A DNA stretch of 64,000 bases from Mojavia pulchra JT2-VF2 (GTDB lineage: Bacteria; Cyanobacteriota; Cyanobacteriia; Cyanobacteriales; Nostocaceae): assembly GCA_019359325.1 (NCBI GenBank), contig JAHHHN010000010.1, positions 154,136 to 218,135 on the forward strand. The letters are read 5' to 3'. This document shows, in pieces, positions 17,561 through 25,603 of this stretch. The position numbers were made by a program, and so were the translations under genes. The notes under the pieces were generated by a model, which was not told the origin of the DNA, searched no databases, and was given only the letters and a program-made list of their open reading frames with translations. Position 1 is the stretch's first letter, and each line of letters opens with the position of its first letter.

Positions 17561-17598
17561 GGGTAATCTTGGAAATTTCTGGGATTACCCTGTTTTTT
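17561..17598 (+). terminator. Rho-independent terminator of ftsH
   Basis: GGGTAATC (17561-17568) pairs with GATTACCC (17583-17590), followed by a T-rich tail TGTTTTTT (17591-17598), 32 bases after the ftsH stop. Confidence 0.8.
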
Positions 17599-17627
17599 AT
17601 AGTAGAAAACAGATGGCAGAAGGTAGG

Positions 17628-17758
17628 GGCTGGGGGCTGGGGACTGGGGATTAGTATTTTTACTCATACTATGTTGCGATCAGACAGATTCGGATTTCCT
17701 CACCTCTGCTCCCCGAAGTTTGCTTGGAGGGAAACCCTCCTGGCAACTTCTCTTCCTG
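17628..17758. repeat. Tandem heptamers and a small dispersed repeat
   Basis: GGGGCTG/GGGACTG heptamers at about 17628-17655 are followed by a dispersed repeat at about 17712-17758. That repeat is uninterrupted here; the reverse complement of its two halves reappears at 28767-28790 and 28931-28953, where another repeat splits it. Confidence 0.65.
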
Positions 17759-17816
17759 CGCCTCTGCTGCCCTAATTTACTATCTTTGAATGCAACTCGG
17801 TATCAGCACTCAACAC

Positions 17817-20174
17817 TCAGCACTCACCACTACTGATGTTGAAACCCTTTAAGGGTAGAGCCACTGTAAAACAGGTCAAGTTATTAGCGCTTTCTAAGTG
17901 TATAGAACCACCTAAATTTGTTAATAGTTCTTTTACTAAAGCTAATCCTAAGCCTGTACCTCCTTGTTTCCAATGATCGCTTTTAGGGATACGGTAGAAC
18001 TTATCAAAAATACGAGAAAATTCTTTAGTAGGAATTTCTACACCTGAATTACTTACTTGCAATTGCAGTCTGTCTACTCCGACTACAGCAGCAGTGACGG
18101 TAATTGTTTCTGAGGGTGGGGTATATTTACAAGCATTATTTAATAGCTCTGTAAATATTCGCTCTAAAAACGCTGAATCAGAAACCAAATCAGGCAAATC
18201 AGTAGGTAGTTCCGTCTTTAAAGCTATGTTGCGTTCTTGCGATCGCTTTTGAAAGGGTTCTACTCTTTGAACAATCCAATCCCGCAGTGAAATCGTACTC
18301 AGGTTTAATAGATGTTGTCCTGCTTCTAGCCGCTTTAAATCTAGTAAATTATTGATTAAATTAATTTCTCGTTCATATTCAAAACGCAGAATCTGAAGAT
18401 ATTTATCACCTCTGGCATAGTCTGCATCTAAGTTCACTAACTGCCCAAATTTGACTTTAATCCGCATGAGCGTTTGTTCTACCATCTCGATCGCCATCCG
18501 CATATTAGCCAAGGGCGATCGCATTTCATGAGTAACGGTACTTAAGAAATCATCTTTTAGTTGAGTCTGTTGCTCTAATTGGGCTAGACGTGTCTGCGTT
18601 GCCTCATAAAGATGAGATTGGCGTAGAGCGATCGCACACTGATTTGCTACTTGCTTTACTAAATTAATTTCTAATTCTTCAAATCCATAATCTACCTGAT
18701 TAAACAACCATAAATCACCCAAAATTCCCTGTTCATCAGAAATGGGACAAACTAAAAAACTATGCCCATAAGTAGCAACAGGACTAAGAACACAAAATTG
18801 AAAATGCTGCCTCTGTTGCAGTTGGTAGGAAATTTCCGGTTCATCTGCTAGATCGGGAAAATATCTATAGGTGGGTAAAAAATTCACATCGTCCTCATGG
18901 CAATCGGTAGCGACTTGTTCTTGTTTGTCATATAAGGCTATATGCCCACCACCAATACTCAATGCCAAAATAAGTTCTTCTACAGTTGTTTGTAAAATTT
19001 GGCCTTCATCCAAAGAATCACGCACTTTGTTCGTAATGCTTTTTAGCTTTTCTTCAAACTCAATAACTTGCTGAAGCTGCTTGATACGCTCTTGCAATTT
19101 ATTTGTGGAATCAGTGTTTGATTGCTGTACCTGTTGATAGAGATGGGATTGCTGAACAGCGATCGCCATTTGGACTGCAATTTGTTGTAAAAAATCAATC
19201 TCCCAAGTCTGCCAATGTCGAGGAGCAGAACATTGATGAGCAATCAACAAACCCCAAAGTTCCTCTCCTTGCAAAATTGGTAATGCCAAATTTGCCTTCA
19301 CCTCAAACCGAGAGAGTAAACTGCGGTGACAAGAGCTAATTTCTGCAACTTCAATATCAGGCATTACTCTGACTCGTCCCTGTTGATAAAGAGCAACGTA
19401 TTCTTTAGGGAAACAAGAGTCAGACATCTCAGTATCTAGAACAGCTAAATATCCTTCCCTGGCTGCTTCTACAACAATCTTGCCACTCCAGTCTGGTTCA
19501 AATTGATAGATTAGCACGCGATCAGTCAATAATAGCTGCTGCACTTGGGCAACAGTATTGTTGAGAATCGGCATCAAATTACGAGATTGACTAATCTGCT
19601 GGCCAATCGTGGCGAGTAATTGTGTTTGCTTTTCCTGAAATTTTAAGGCAATTTTTTCCCTCTTTGCCTGAAGTAAGGATTGCACACGCTGACGCAACAG
19701 CGCCATATTTATTGGCTTAGTAATACACTCTGTTGCCCCGGCTGCAAATGCTCGTTCCACCAACTCCGCATCATTCAGGCTTGTGATTATGACAGTAGGA
19801 GCTAAATCAAAAAAGCTGGAGTTTAAAGTTTCTTTATAATTTTTAATATTTACTCTTGGTTCATTTAACGCACTTAACCTCTGACAGCAAGTAAACCCAT
19901 CTATAATTGCGATCGTGGCATCTAGTAGTACTAAATCTGGGTGATAGTGCAAAGCTACTTGTAGACACTCCTCTCCATTGCTCGCTTCAACAACCTGATA
20001 ACCTTCAGCTTCCATTACCTGCCGTAAAACGGTTCGTATAGCAAGATCATTATCAGCCACCAGAATCAAAGGATTGTTTTGTGATCTGTCGATGGGCAGT
20101 TGATGTTGAAGCCTGAAGGTTTTTGCTCGTTTTCGTGTACCCATTTTCAATTTTTGCCCAAGATCAACCATCAT
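17817..20174 (-). CDS. Hybrid sensor kinase with a DXCF-type cyanobacteriochrome GAF domain
   Basis: A 785-residue cytosolic REC-GAF-GAF-HisKA-HATPase protein. The N-terminal receiver (about 35-170) has its phospho-acceptor at D85 and a long extra loop (103-125). The first GAF domain (about 185-340) has D252-S253-C254-F255 and C282-H283. The two cysteines are exactly 28 residues apart, as in DXCF cyanobacteriochromes, where the second binds the bilin and the first forms a reversible second linkage. The second GAF domain (about 370-525) has no such motif. HisKA has H549 in THEMRSPL, and HATPase_c ends with GTGLGLALV. It is the last gene of a minus-strand signalling series. Light sensing, probably blue/green or blue/teal, is an inference from the motif. 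Confidence 0.87.
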   Translation of the reverse strand: MMVDLGQKLKMGTRKRAKTFRLQHQLPIDRSQNNPLILVADNDLAIRTVLRQVMEAEGYQVVEASNGEECLQVALHYHPDLVLLDATIAIIDGFTCCQRLSALNEPRVNIKNYKETLNSSFFDLAPTVIITSLNDAELVERAFAAGATECITKPINMALLRQRVQSLLQAKREKIALKFQEKQTQLLATIGQQISQSRNLMPILNNTVAQVQQLLLTDRVLIYQFEPDWSGKIVVEAAREGYLAVLDTEMSDSCFPKEYVALYQQGRVRVMPDIEVAEISSCHRSLLSRFEVKANLALPILQGEELWGLLIAHQCSAPRHWQTWEIDFLQQIAVQMAIAVQQSHLYQQVQQSNTDSTNKLQERIKQLQQVIEFEEKLKSITNKVRDSLDEGQILQTTVEELILALSIGGGHIALYDKQEQVATDCHEDDVNFLPTYRYFPDLADEPEISYQLQQRQHFQFCVLSPVATYGHSFLVCPISDEQGILGDLWLFNQVDYGFEELEINLVKQVANQCAIALRQSHLYEATQTRLAQLEQQTQLKDDFLSTVTHEMRSPLANMRMAIEMVEQTLMRIKVKFGQLVNLDADYARGDKYLQILRFEYEREINLINNLLDLKRLEAGQHLLNLSTISLRDWIVQRVEPFQKRSQERNIALKTELPTDLPDLVSDSAFLERIFTELLNNACKYTPPSETITVTAAVVGVDRLQLQVSNSGVEIPTKEFSRIFDKFYRIPKSDHWKQGGTGLGLALVKELLTNLGGSIHLESANNLTCFTVALPLKGFNISSGEC

Positions 20175-20476
20175 GGAGAAAACCCTCGCAACATTCTTGA
20201 TGAGTGTTTATTACTGCGTAAGTCTTAATAAAGCTACTTATACCAATTCTCCAAAACTCAGCAACCCTTTTGACATCTGGCTTTCCTAATTTTAAATTTT
20301 GCGGAAAGTCTGAGCGGAGGTTTCCTCGGTACACCGTTGGGCGTAGCCTTCCCGCAGGCATCAGAACTTTCCAAGACGAATTTTAAATTGGTATTAACCA
20401 ACTCCTAAGAGACTTTCACTATGGACAGTTTATTAGGGGTGCGTTAAGGTAAATACGATTTAAGCTTGATTCATGA
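20175..20476. other. Intergenic region with a dispersed repeat
   Basis: The gap between the hybrid kinase and the small zinc-ribbon gene contains a dispersed-repeat core at about 20330-20361 (GGCGTAGCCTTCCCGCAGG), seen widely in Nostocales. Nothing else is supported. Confidence 0.5.
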
Positions 20477-20656
20477 CTAATGAGTATTCAATAGTTTTTG
20501 CCTTGCTACTTCCAGTGGCGGAGAAATAGCTGCCGAATATTTTGTTCTGTGATTTGATTCAGGCATTTCTTGCCAGCAATGACGACAGAAAAGAAAAACT
20601 TGATTTTTACGGATGTGACGCAGTAATTGGTTGGAGCAGCAAAGACAATTTGTCAT
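20477..20656 (-). CDS. Small zinc-ribbon-like protein
   Basis: A 59-residue reading frame starting MTNCLCCSNQLLRHIRKN. It has two cysteine pairs, CLCC (residues 4-7) and CRHC (24-27), spaced like a compact zinc ribbon, then a Trp and a polar tail. I recall very similar short proteins beside two-component genes in other Nostocales, but I know of no assigned function. It sits between the receiver genes and the hybrid kinase on the same strand, so it may be an accessory of this signalling island, for example a DNA- or protein-binding partner. Its small size keeps confidence moderate. Confidence 0.62.
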   Translation of the reverse strand: MTNCLCCSNQLLRHIRKNQVFLFCRHCWQEMPESNHRTKYSAAISPPLEVARQKLLNTH

Positions 20657-20826
20657 AAAATTTTACAAATTTGATAATTAAAAAATTTAAATTGGTAGTG
20701 GCTTTGATGCACTTGCCACAGTTGAATTTAATTGGTAATTTTGAAGAAATTTTGAAGTTTTGCTAGAAGTTACAAAAGAGCAACAATTAGATACTTTTCT
20801 ATAAAAAGTGAAAACTTAGCTTTGAC

Positions 20827-20852
20827 AAAAAAACCTCCTAACAACAAGGAGG
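20827..20852 (-). terminator. Rho-independent terminator after the receiver gene
   Basis: On the minus strand, CCTCC (complement of 20848-20852) and GGAGG (complement of 20834-20838) form a 5-bp stem with a 9-nt loop, followed by seven T (complement of 20827-20833). It lies downstream of the 20926-21306 gene and separates it from the zinc-ribbon gene. Confidence 0.7.
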
Positions 20853-20925
20853 CTGGGGGCAAAAATATCAAAATAAAAATCTATCTGTTAACAAAGAATT
20901 TATGAGCCAAAGTGGGCTATTTGTA

Positions 20926-21306
20926 CTACCATGTCCAGCCGAGGTATTGTGCAACTTGATTCACTAACAATATAGGATCAAAGGGTTTAGCGATCGCTCC
21001 TGCTATTCCTAAATTTTGTATATGGCAAGAATCTGTATAATCAACTTTTGCTGTAAGTAGTACCACCGGAATAGATTGAATCATGGGATCTGCTTGCAAA
21101 AGCTCAACAAATTTTATTCCATCCATCCCTGGCATCATCATATCCAAAATGATCGCATCTGGTCTTTCTTTGACTGCTTTTACCAAACCTTCATGACCGG
21201 AATTGGCAGTTACAACCTCCCAACCGGCTATTTCCTCTAAACACGCTTGCACAACGTATTGAACGCAAGCTTCATCATCAACAACCAAAACGCGTTTGGT
21301 GGTCAT
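20926..21306 (-). CDS. Single-domain response regulator (receiver only)
   Basis: A 126-residue stand-alone receiver of the CheY type. The acidic pair is in VLVVDDEA, the phospho-acceptor aspartate in AIILDMMMPGMDG, the conserved threonine in VVLLTAK and the lysine in IAKPFDP. It has no output domain and would pass phosphate or signal to a partner. I chose ATG 21306 (MTTKRV) because a GGAGGT ribosome-binding site sits just before it; an upstream in-frame ATG at 21345 would add 13 residues. It is a close paralogue of the next upstream receiver (21523-21903) and lies in the same-strand signalling series. Confidence 0.88.
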   Translation of the reverse strand: MTTKRVLVVDDEACVQYVVQACLEEIAGWEVVTANSGHEGLVKAVKERPDAIILDMMMPGMDGIKFVELLQADPMIQSIPVVLLTAKVDYTDSCHIQNLGIAGAIAKPFDPILLVNQVAQYLGWTW

Positions 21307-21522
21307 GGTTACCACCTCCAAATTTTCATATTCAGTTTGAATCATCTCAAAATTTATAGCTGTACGCTCTAAGTTATTTAATATTGAAAAATCTTAAGAA
21401 ATTCTCAACAATTCAGAATCACTCAATACAATTGAGTGAGCTAAAGTTAGCTCCTACCAAATTTGAACTTGGTTGTTCTAAGGTAGAATAGGGAATTGAA
21501 GAAATTTTGAAGTTAAAAAAGT

Positions 21523-21903
21523 TCATAATTCCCATTGAAATGCTTCCGCCACCCGATCAACCAGTATTAATGGATCAAAGGGTTTCACAATGACACCTGC
21601 AACTCCTAAGCGAGAAAACCGCTCTCGATCTGTAGGTTGCACTTTAGCAGTTAATAAAGCAACGGGAATTCCTTGAGTTGCAGAGTTTTGTTGCAAGTGT
21701 TGGAGTGTCTCGAAACCATCCATATCTGGCATAGATATATCAAGCAGTATGCCATCTGGCAATTTAGACTCAGCAATCAACAATCCTTCTCTGCCTGATC
21801 CTGCTGTAAACACTTGCCATGCCCCTAACTCTTCTAAGCATTCCTGAATTACTTCTTGAATGACTTCTTCATCATCAATTACCAAAATACGTTTGATTGG
21901 CAT
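21523..21903 (-). CDS. Single-domain response regulator (receiver only)
   Basis: A 126-residue CheY-like receiver with the acidic patch in ILVIDDEE, the phospho-acceptor in GILLDISMPDMDG, threonine in VALLTAK and lysine in VIVKPFDP. It has the same length and the same VKPFDP..LVDRVA ending as its neighbour at 20926-21306, so the two are a recent tandem duplication. It lies 212 bases downstream of the multi-PAS kinase on the same strand, so it is a likely phospho-acceptor for that kinase, alone or as a phosphate sink. Confidence 0.88.
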   Translation of the reverse strand: MPIKRILVIDDEEVIQEVIQECLEELGAWQVFTAGSGREGLLIAESKLPDGILLDISMPDMDGFETLQHLQQNSATQGIPVALLTAKVQPTDRERFSRLGVAGVIVKPFDPLILVDRVAEAFQWEL

Positions 21904-22115
21904 AATAAGAAATTCTCTCCTACGTATATAGGTAAAACCTCTTAAAGGAGTTTGGGATTGAAGATTTACGCCTGATGTGAATTAGAAACGCCTTTTATTT
22001 AATCAAGGTCTCTAGATTCTTTCAAAATCATTGTTTTGAAATCAACTACGAAATGACAATAGTTTTAGAAATTAATTCACATTAAATGTGATTTTGGACG
22101 AGATAATTTTGTATC

Positions 22116-25100
22116 TTATGCAATTGCAATGGGCAATGTGAAGTAAAATGTACTGCCTTTACCCAAAATGCTCTCTGCCCAAATGTGACCACCATGTTGC
22201 TGAATAATTCGGCGACAAATGGCTAACCCCAAACCTGTACCTCCTTTTTGACGAGAATCGGAAGCATCTACTTGTTGGAAGCGCTCAAATATTGCTTCTA
22301 TTTTCTCATGGGGTATTCCTCGCCCTTCGTCTTTAATTTGAAAGAGAACATGAGGAATCGATGTTGAAGATTGACCGTTCTCGCATACTTGTTCAGCACT
22401 CAACCAGATATGCGTGTTAGGAGGAGAAAACTTGATGGCATTGCTCAGTAAATTGGTTAGAGTTTGAATAATAGAATCAGGATCTGCCCAAACTTGGATA
22501 AATGAAGAGCTAACCGATAGAGCAATATGATTTTGTTCAGCATTTGCCCGCATTGCGTCTACAGATTGTTGAATTAATTTAGCTGCATCACAAATTTGCA
22601 TTTCCAAGCGCACCTTTCCTGATTCAAGTCGTCCCAAGTCGAGAATGTCATTGACTAATCGTACAAGGCGATCAGTTTGATCTGCGGCAATTTGCAACAT
22701 TCGTTTTCCCTTATCAGGCTTTTTATCGTAGACTCCAGCAGCTAGTAATCCTAGTGAGCCGCGAATAGCAGTCAGAGGAGTACGGAGTTCATGACTCACG
22801 ATAGAAATGAACTCATTTTTCATTTGCGCGATCGCCCGACTTTCGGTAACATCTTCAATTGTGCCGACATGAGCCAGAAATTGACCTTTAGCTGCCAGAA
22901 TCGGGGCAGTCTGAACTTTGCCATAGCGGACTGTACCATCCTTGTGAAGATAGCGTAATTCGTCGTGGGCAAATCTTTGTTGGTTAGAGATTGCAGCCGA
23001 CCACTGAGTATAAATCTGTTCTTGGTCTTCGGGATGAATAGATTGCAACCATCCATATCCCAAAGCCTCTTCAAAGGTATAACCGCCTATTTCTTGGGCG
23101 CGAGGATTGGTATAAGTGGTTTTTCCTTGAGCGTCAGTCATGAAAATACCAATCGGCGAATATTCGCTCAAAGAACGAAACTTGGCTTCACTTTCTCGTA
23201 ATGCTTCCTCTGCCTGTTTGCGTAAGCGAAGCTCGTCGTAGACATCGCTGATATCAACTAAATATCCTAAAATCTCAGTCGGTTTGCCAGATACATCCCG
23301 AATTAATCTCATCTGTACCAACAGCCAACAGTAAGTACCATCAGCACGCTGAAAGCGATAGTCGTGAGAGTAAAAGTGTTGTTCATCAACTCTCACCATA
23401 TCAGTAAATACCCGCTCTACATCCTCTGGATGCACTCGCTCAACCCAGAAATGAGATTTTTCTAAAAATTCCTGTGGTTCGTAGCCTAACAACGAAAAAA
23501 CATTTTCACTGATGTAAGTAATTCCATAATCCCCGCAAGGTTTGCAACTAAAGATTACAGAAGGGCAAGAACTGACAAGATATTGTAGCCGACTGTTCGC
23601 CTGACTTAATTCGGCAGTTCTTTGTGTTACACGCGTTTCCAGTTCTTCTTCAGCTCGTTTTCGCTCTGTAATATCTCGCTGAACTGCGACCCAATGAGTG
23701 TACTCACCTTCTTCGTCTGCAACCGGCACAATACTTAAATCCACCCAAAACTCAGAGCCATCCTTGCGGTAATTAATCAGATCGCAGCGGATAGATTGCC
23801 AAGTTTCCAGAGCCAAGTTAATTTTCGCTAGTACTGCTTGATCAGTTTTTTTACCTTGGAGAATATGAAAAGTTTTGCCTATCACTTCTTCTAGGGCATA
23901 TCCCGACATTTTAGTAAAAGCAGGATTGGCGTAGACAATCCGCCGTACAGATGGATCTATGGGTTCGGCTTCCACAATTAACACTGCATCATTGGTTTTT
24001 AAAATCACAGATTCCAGCAATCGCAACTGTTCTTCACGTTGTTTGCGTCCGCTAATATCAGTAATTGTCCCTACATAACCTGATACTTCACCACTGACTG
24101 CTCGCTCTACCACAGCCTGACCATATACCCAATTGACAACTCCATCAGCTCGCAGAAATCGAAACTCTGAATAAAACATCTGCTGATTTTGGGTAGCGTG
24201 ATTCCAATCTTGGATAACGCGTTCCCGGTCGGTTGGATGTAAAGTTTGCAACCAACCTGTTTCTTTTGCTTGATCAGGAGTTAATCCGGTAAGTTGACAC
24301 CAGCGATCGTTAACATAAAGGCAGTTGCCTTCTACATCAATGCGAAAGATACCCACTGGAACAGCAGCAGCTAGACTAGCGTAACGTTGTTCGCTTTCGC
24401 GCAGGGCAATATCGGCTTGCTTGCGCTCAGTGATATCACGAGTTACAGCCAGAACCCTATTCCCAGACTCTTTTGGTTCGCGCAGGGGAACAGCATGAGA
24501 TTCTACCCATCGACGAGTTCCTTTGAGTCCAATGATTTCAAAATCCAAGACGCTGGAATCTCCCTGAGCTACCTGCTGGATAAAATCCCTAAATGCTTGT
24601 CGGTGGGAAGGTGCGATGAACGGATACACGCATTGCCCAACCACTTGTGCCAAACTATCTGCTTCAATCATGGCCAAACCAGCTGCATTCATGTTGAGCA
24701 AAATACCATCTGCGCTGATCACTTTTACACACTCTGGTTCGGCATCAATAATAGTGCGTAGATGTTGCTCACTCCTAGCCAAAGCTGCTTCTGCTTCTTT
24801 GCGTTCGCTGATATCCATCACAGTGCCCATCATTCGCACTGGCTCCCCTGTTTCATCATAAAAAGTCTGTCCTCTACCCTCAATCCAATGCACACTTCCA
24901 TCTGCCCAGACAATACGATACTCATGCTGGTAAGCAATCTGCTCTTGTATTGCCCGATTTACTGCTTGGTTTAGTGCTTCTCTGTCTTCAGGATGCAAAC
25001 AACGATCAAAAGTTTCATACCTACCATCAAATGTGCCTGGTGCTAACCCAAATAACCGCTCATGCTCTGGCGACCAGTTGATTTTTCCTGTTTGGATGTT

Positions 25101-25529
25101 CCAGTTCCACATTCCCATACGAGTTGCGGATAAAGCCAGACTTAGCTGTATTGCGCTTTCTTGTAATAACTGTTGGCTGAGTTGTTCAACTTGGTGTTTG
25201 TTTTTCCGTAAGTCGTTACCTAAGAGATTAATGATTGAGGCATTCAAAAAAAATAATCCTAAACGTAAAGCATCACTCCAACTTGCAGGAGTAAAATGAT
25301 GAACTGGTGTAATTAAGAAATAGTTAATTGCTATTACAGACAGCACTGTTGTGATTAATCCTGGCTTAATACCGCCATACCATGTAGTCAGTGCAACGGC
25401 AACGAAAAATAATGAAGCAATACTAGTGGTTAACAGCGGCTGAAGCAGGAGGGTAAGCAGAAGCGCGATCGCTACTGAGCCGACAGCCACTACATAGGCT
25501 GAAAATTGTAGGTAAATTTTGGCATTCAT
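22116..25529 (-). CDS. Membrane-bound multi-PAS sensor histidine kinase
   Basis: A 1137-residue kinase. An N-terminal bundle of about four membrane spans (residues 5-105) resembles the KdpD-type DUF4118 sensor. Six PAS/PAC units follow, each ending in a D(I/V)(S/T)E-type PAC motif (DISERK, DITERK, DISGRK, DITERK, DISDVY, DVTESR). Then come HisKA with SHELRTPLTAIRG and HATPase_c with DEGRGIP and GTGLGLAI. The fourth PAS looks LOV-like (LQGKKTDQ, RKDGSEFWVDLSI) but lacks the flavin-binding cysteine. ATG 25529 (MNAKIY) is preferred to TTG 25565. The gene lies 74 bases downstream of the complex regulator gene at 25604-27475, a likely partner. The ligand is unknown. Confidence 0.87.
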   Translation of the reverse strand: MNAKIYLQFSAYVVAVGSVAIALLLTLLLQPLLTTSIASLFFVAVALTTWYGGIKPGLITTVLSVIAINYFLITPVHHFTPASWSDALRLGLFFLNASIINLLGNDLRKNKHQVEQLSQQLLQESAIQLSLALSATRMGMWNWNIQTGKINWSPEHERLFGLAPGTFDGRYETFDRCLHPEDREALNQAVNRAIQEQIAYQHEYRIVWADGSVHWIEGRGQTFYDETGEPVRMMGTVMDISERKEAEAALARSEQHLRTIIDAEPECVKVISADGILLNMNAAGLAMIEADSLAQVVGQCVYPFIAPSHRQAFRDFIQQVAQGDSSVLDFEIIGLKGTRRWVESHAVPLREPKESGNRVLAVTRDITERKQADIALRESEQRYASLAAAVPVGIFRIDVEGNCLYVNDRWCQLTGLTPDQAKETGWLQTLHPTDRERVIQDWNHATQNQQMFYSEFRFLRADGVVNWVYGQAVVERAVSGEVSGYVGTITDISGRKQREEQLRLLESVILKTNDAVLIVEAEPIDPSVRRIVYANPAFTKMSGYALEEVIGKTFHILQGKKTDQAVLAKINLALETWQSIRCDLINYRKDGSEFWVDLSIVPVADEEGEYTHWVAVQRDITERKRAEEELETRVTQRTAELSQANSRLQYLVSSCPSVIFSCKPCGDYGITYISENVFSLLGYEPQEFLEKSHFWVERVHPEDVERVFTDMVRVDEQHFYSHDYRFQRADGTYCWLLVQMRLIRDVSGKPTEILGYLVDISDVYDELRLRKQAEEALRESEAKFRSLSEYSPIGIFMTDAQGKTTYTNPRAQEIGGYTFEEALGYGWLQSIHPEDQEQIYTQWSAAISNQQRFAHDELRYLHKDGTVRYGKVQTAPILAAKGQFLAHVGTIEDVTESRAIAQMKNEFISIVSHELRTPLTAIRGSLGLLAAGVYDKKPDKGKRMLQIAADQTDRLVRLVNDILDLGRLESGKVRLEMQICDAAKLIQQSVDAMRANAEQNHIALSVSSSFIQVWADPDSIIQTLTNLLSNAIKFSPPNTHIWLSAEQVCENGQSSTSIPHVLFQIKDEGRGIPHEKIEAIFERFQQVDASDSRQKGGTGLGLAICRRIIQQHGGHIWAESILGKGSTFYFTLPIAIA

Positions 25530-25603
25530 TGTGCTGCCCTCATTCGACGTTGAATGTTCTTTCAAAATTGTCAGAATCTTTTTGTGCTATTTAGCTCTCG
25601 GCT

